Below, in pieces: positions 5,646-5,664 of a stretch of DNA of 5,664 nucleotides (its first letter is position 1; every line of letters starts with the position of its first letter). The stretch spans positions 1 through 5,664 of the forward strand of contig JBFHKO010000168.1 in the NCBI GenBank assembly GCA_041595355.1, given 5' to 3'. The translations under genes were made by a program, and so were the position numbers. Origin of the DNA: JBFHKO01 sp041595355 (GTDB lineage: Bacteria > Pseudomonadota > Gammaproteobacteria > Enterobacterales > Aeromonadaceae). The notes under the pieces are model-generated. The model did no database searches, was not told where the DNA came from, and worked only from the letters and a program-made list of their open reading frames with translations.

Positions 5646-5664
5646 TGCCCCTGCTGGATATCCG
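5645..5664 (+). CDS. sapD: SapD, ATP-binding subunit of the Sap transporter (first codons only)
   Basis: Only the start of the gene is in the window: ATG at 5645-5647 followed by codons for PLLDI and part of the next codon. MPLLDI(R) is the N-terminus of E. coli SapD as I remember it, and the position directly after sapC, with TAATG overlap and an AAGGG ribosome binding site (5632-5636), fits the sapABCDF order. SapD is expected to be the peptide-type ABC ATPase that powers SapBC and, in E. coli, also supports Trk potassium uptake. None of the ATPase motifs are in view, so the call rests on these few residues and on context. Confidence 0.82.

Noticed and set aside
1..5664. A previously undescribed system in this window
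   Set aside because: Every coding stretch is accounted for by known psp and sap families; the novelty visible is in arrangement and details, not in new genes.

Overview
This window carries two linked, divergently arranged envelope-stress loci of a Gammaproteobacterium. The phage shock protein (psp) locus lies at the left, and the start of a sap (ABC peptide/polyamine transporter) operon lies at the right. GC content is high throughout the coding regions. The gene order pspCBA <-> pspF-sapABCD and the protein sequences suggest the order Aeromonadales (Aeromonas, or Oceanimonas/Zobellella-like genera). That placement is inference from memory of the families; no search was run.

Layout: pspC (5' end only), pspB and pspA are read on the minus strand from right to left (positions 992 to 1), each joined to the next by an ATGA stop/start overlap. 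A 201-base intergenic region (993-1193) separates them from pspF and holds most of the regulatory signals: a sigma-54 type promoter for pspA on the minus strand (GG-N10-GC at 1061-1075), an exact match to the IHF consensus (1092-1104), and two dyads (1126-1141 and 1158-1176) in the place expected for PspF enhancer sites. pspF follows on the plus strand (1194-2198) and its stop codon overlaps the sapA start (ATGA). sapA (2195-3802), sapB (3806-4768), sapC (4752-5645) and the first codons of sapD (from 5645) then form a tightly packed operon that runs off the right edge.

How it works together (known for the families): PspA holds the AAA+ activator PspF inactive. When the inner membrane is damaged, PspB and PspC in the membrane draw PspA away, and freed PspF drives sigma-54 RNA polymerase at the pspA promoter with IHF-assisted looping. 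SapA-SapB-SapC with the ATPases SapD/SapF form a DppABCDF-like transporter linked to antimicrobial peptide resistance, haem uptake, potassium uptake and, in E. coli, putrescine export. Because sapA has no visible promoter of its own and overlaps pspF, the transporter is probably co-transcribed with the stress regulator.

I found no mobile element, CRISPR array, RNA gene or clearly undescribed system. The features most worth a second look are the pspF-sapA fusion into one operon, a lipobox on SapA, the dyad architecture between pspA and pspF, and a histidine in the PspF sensor I motif.
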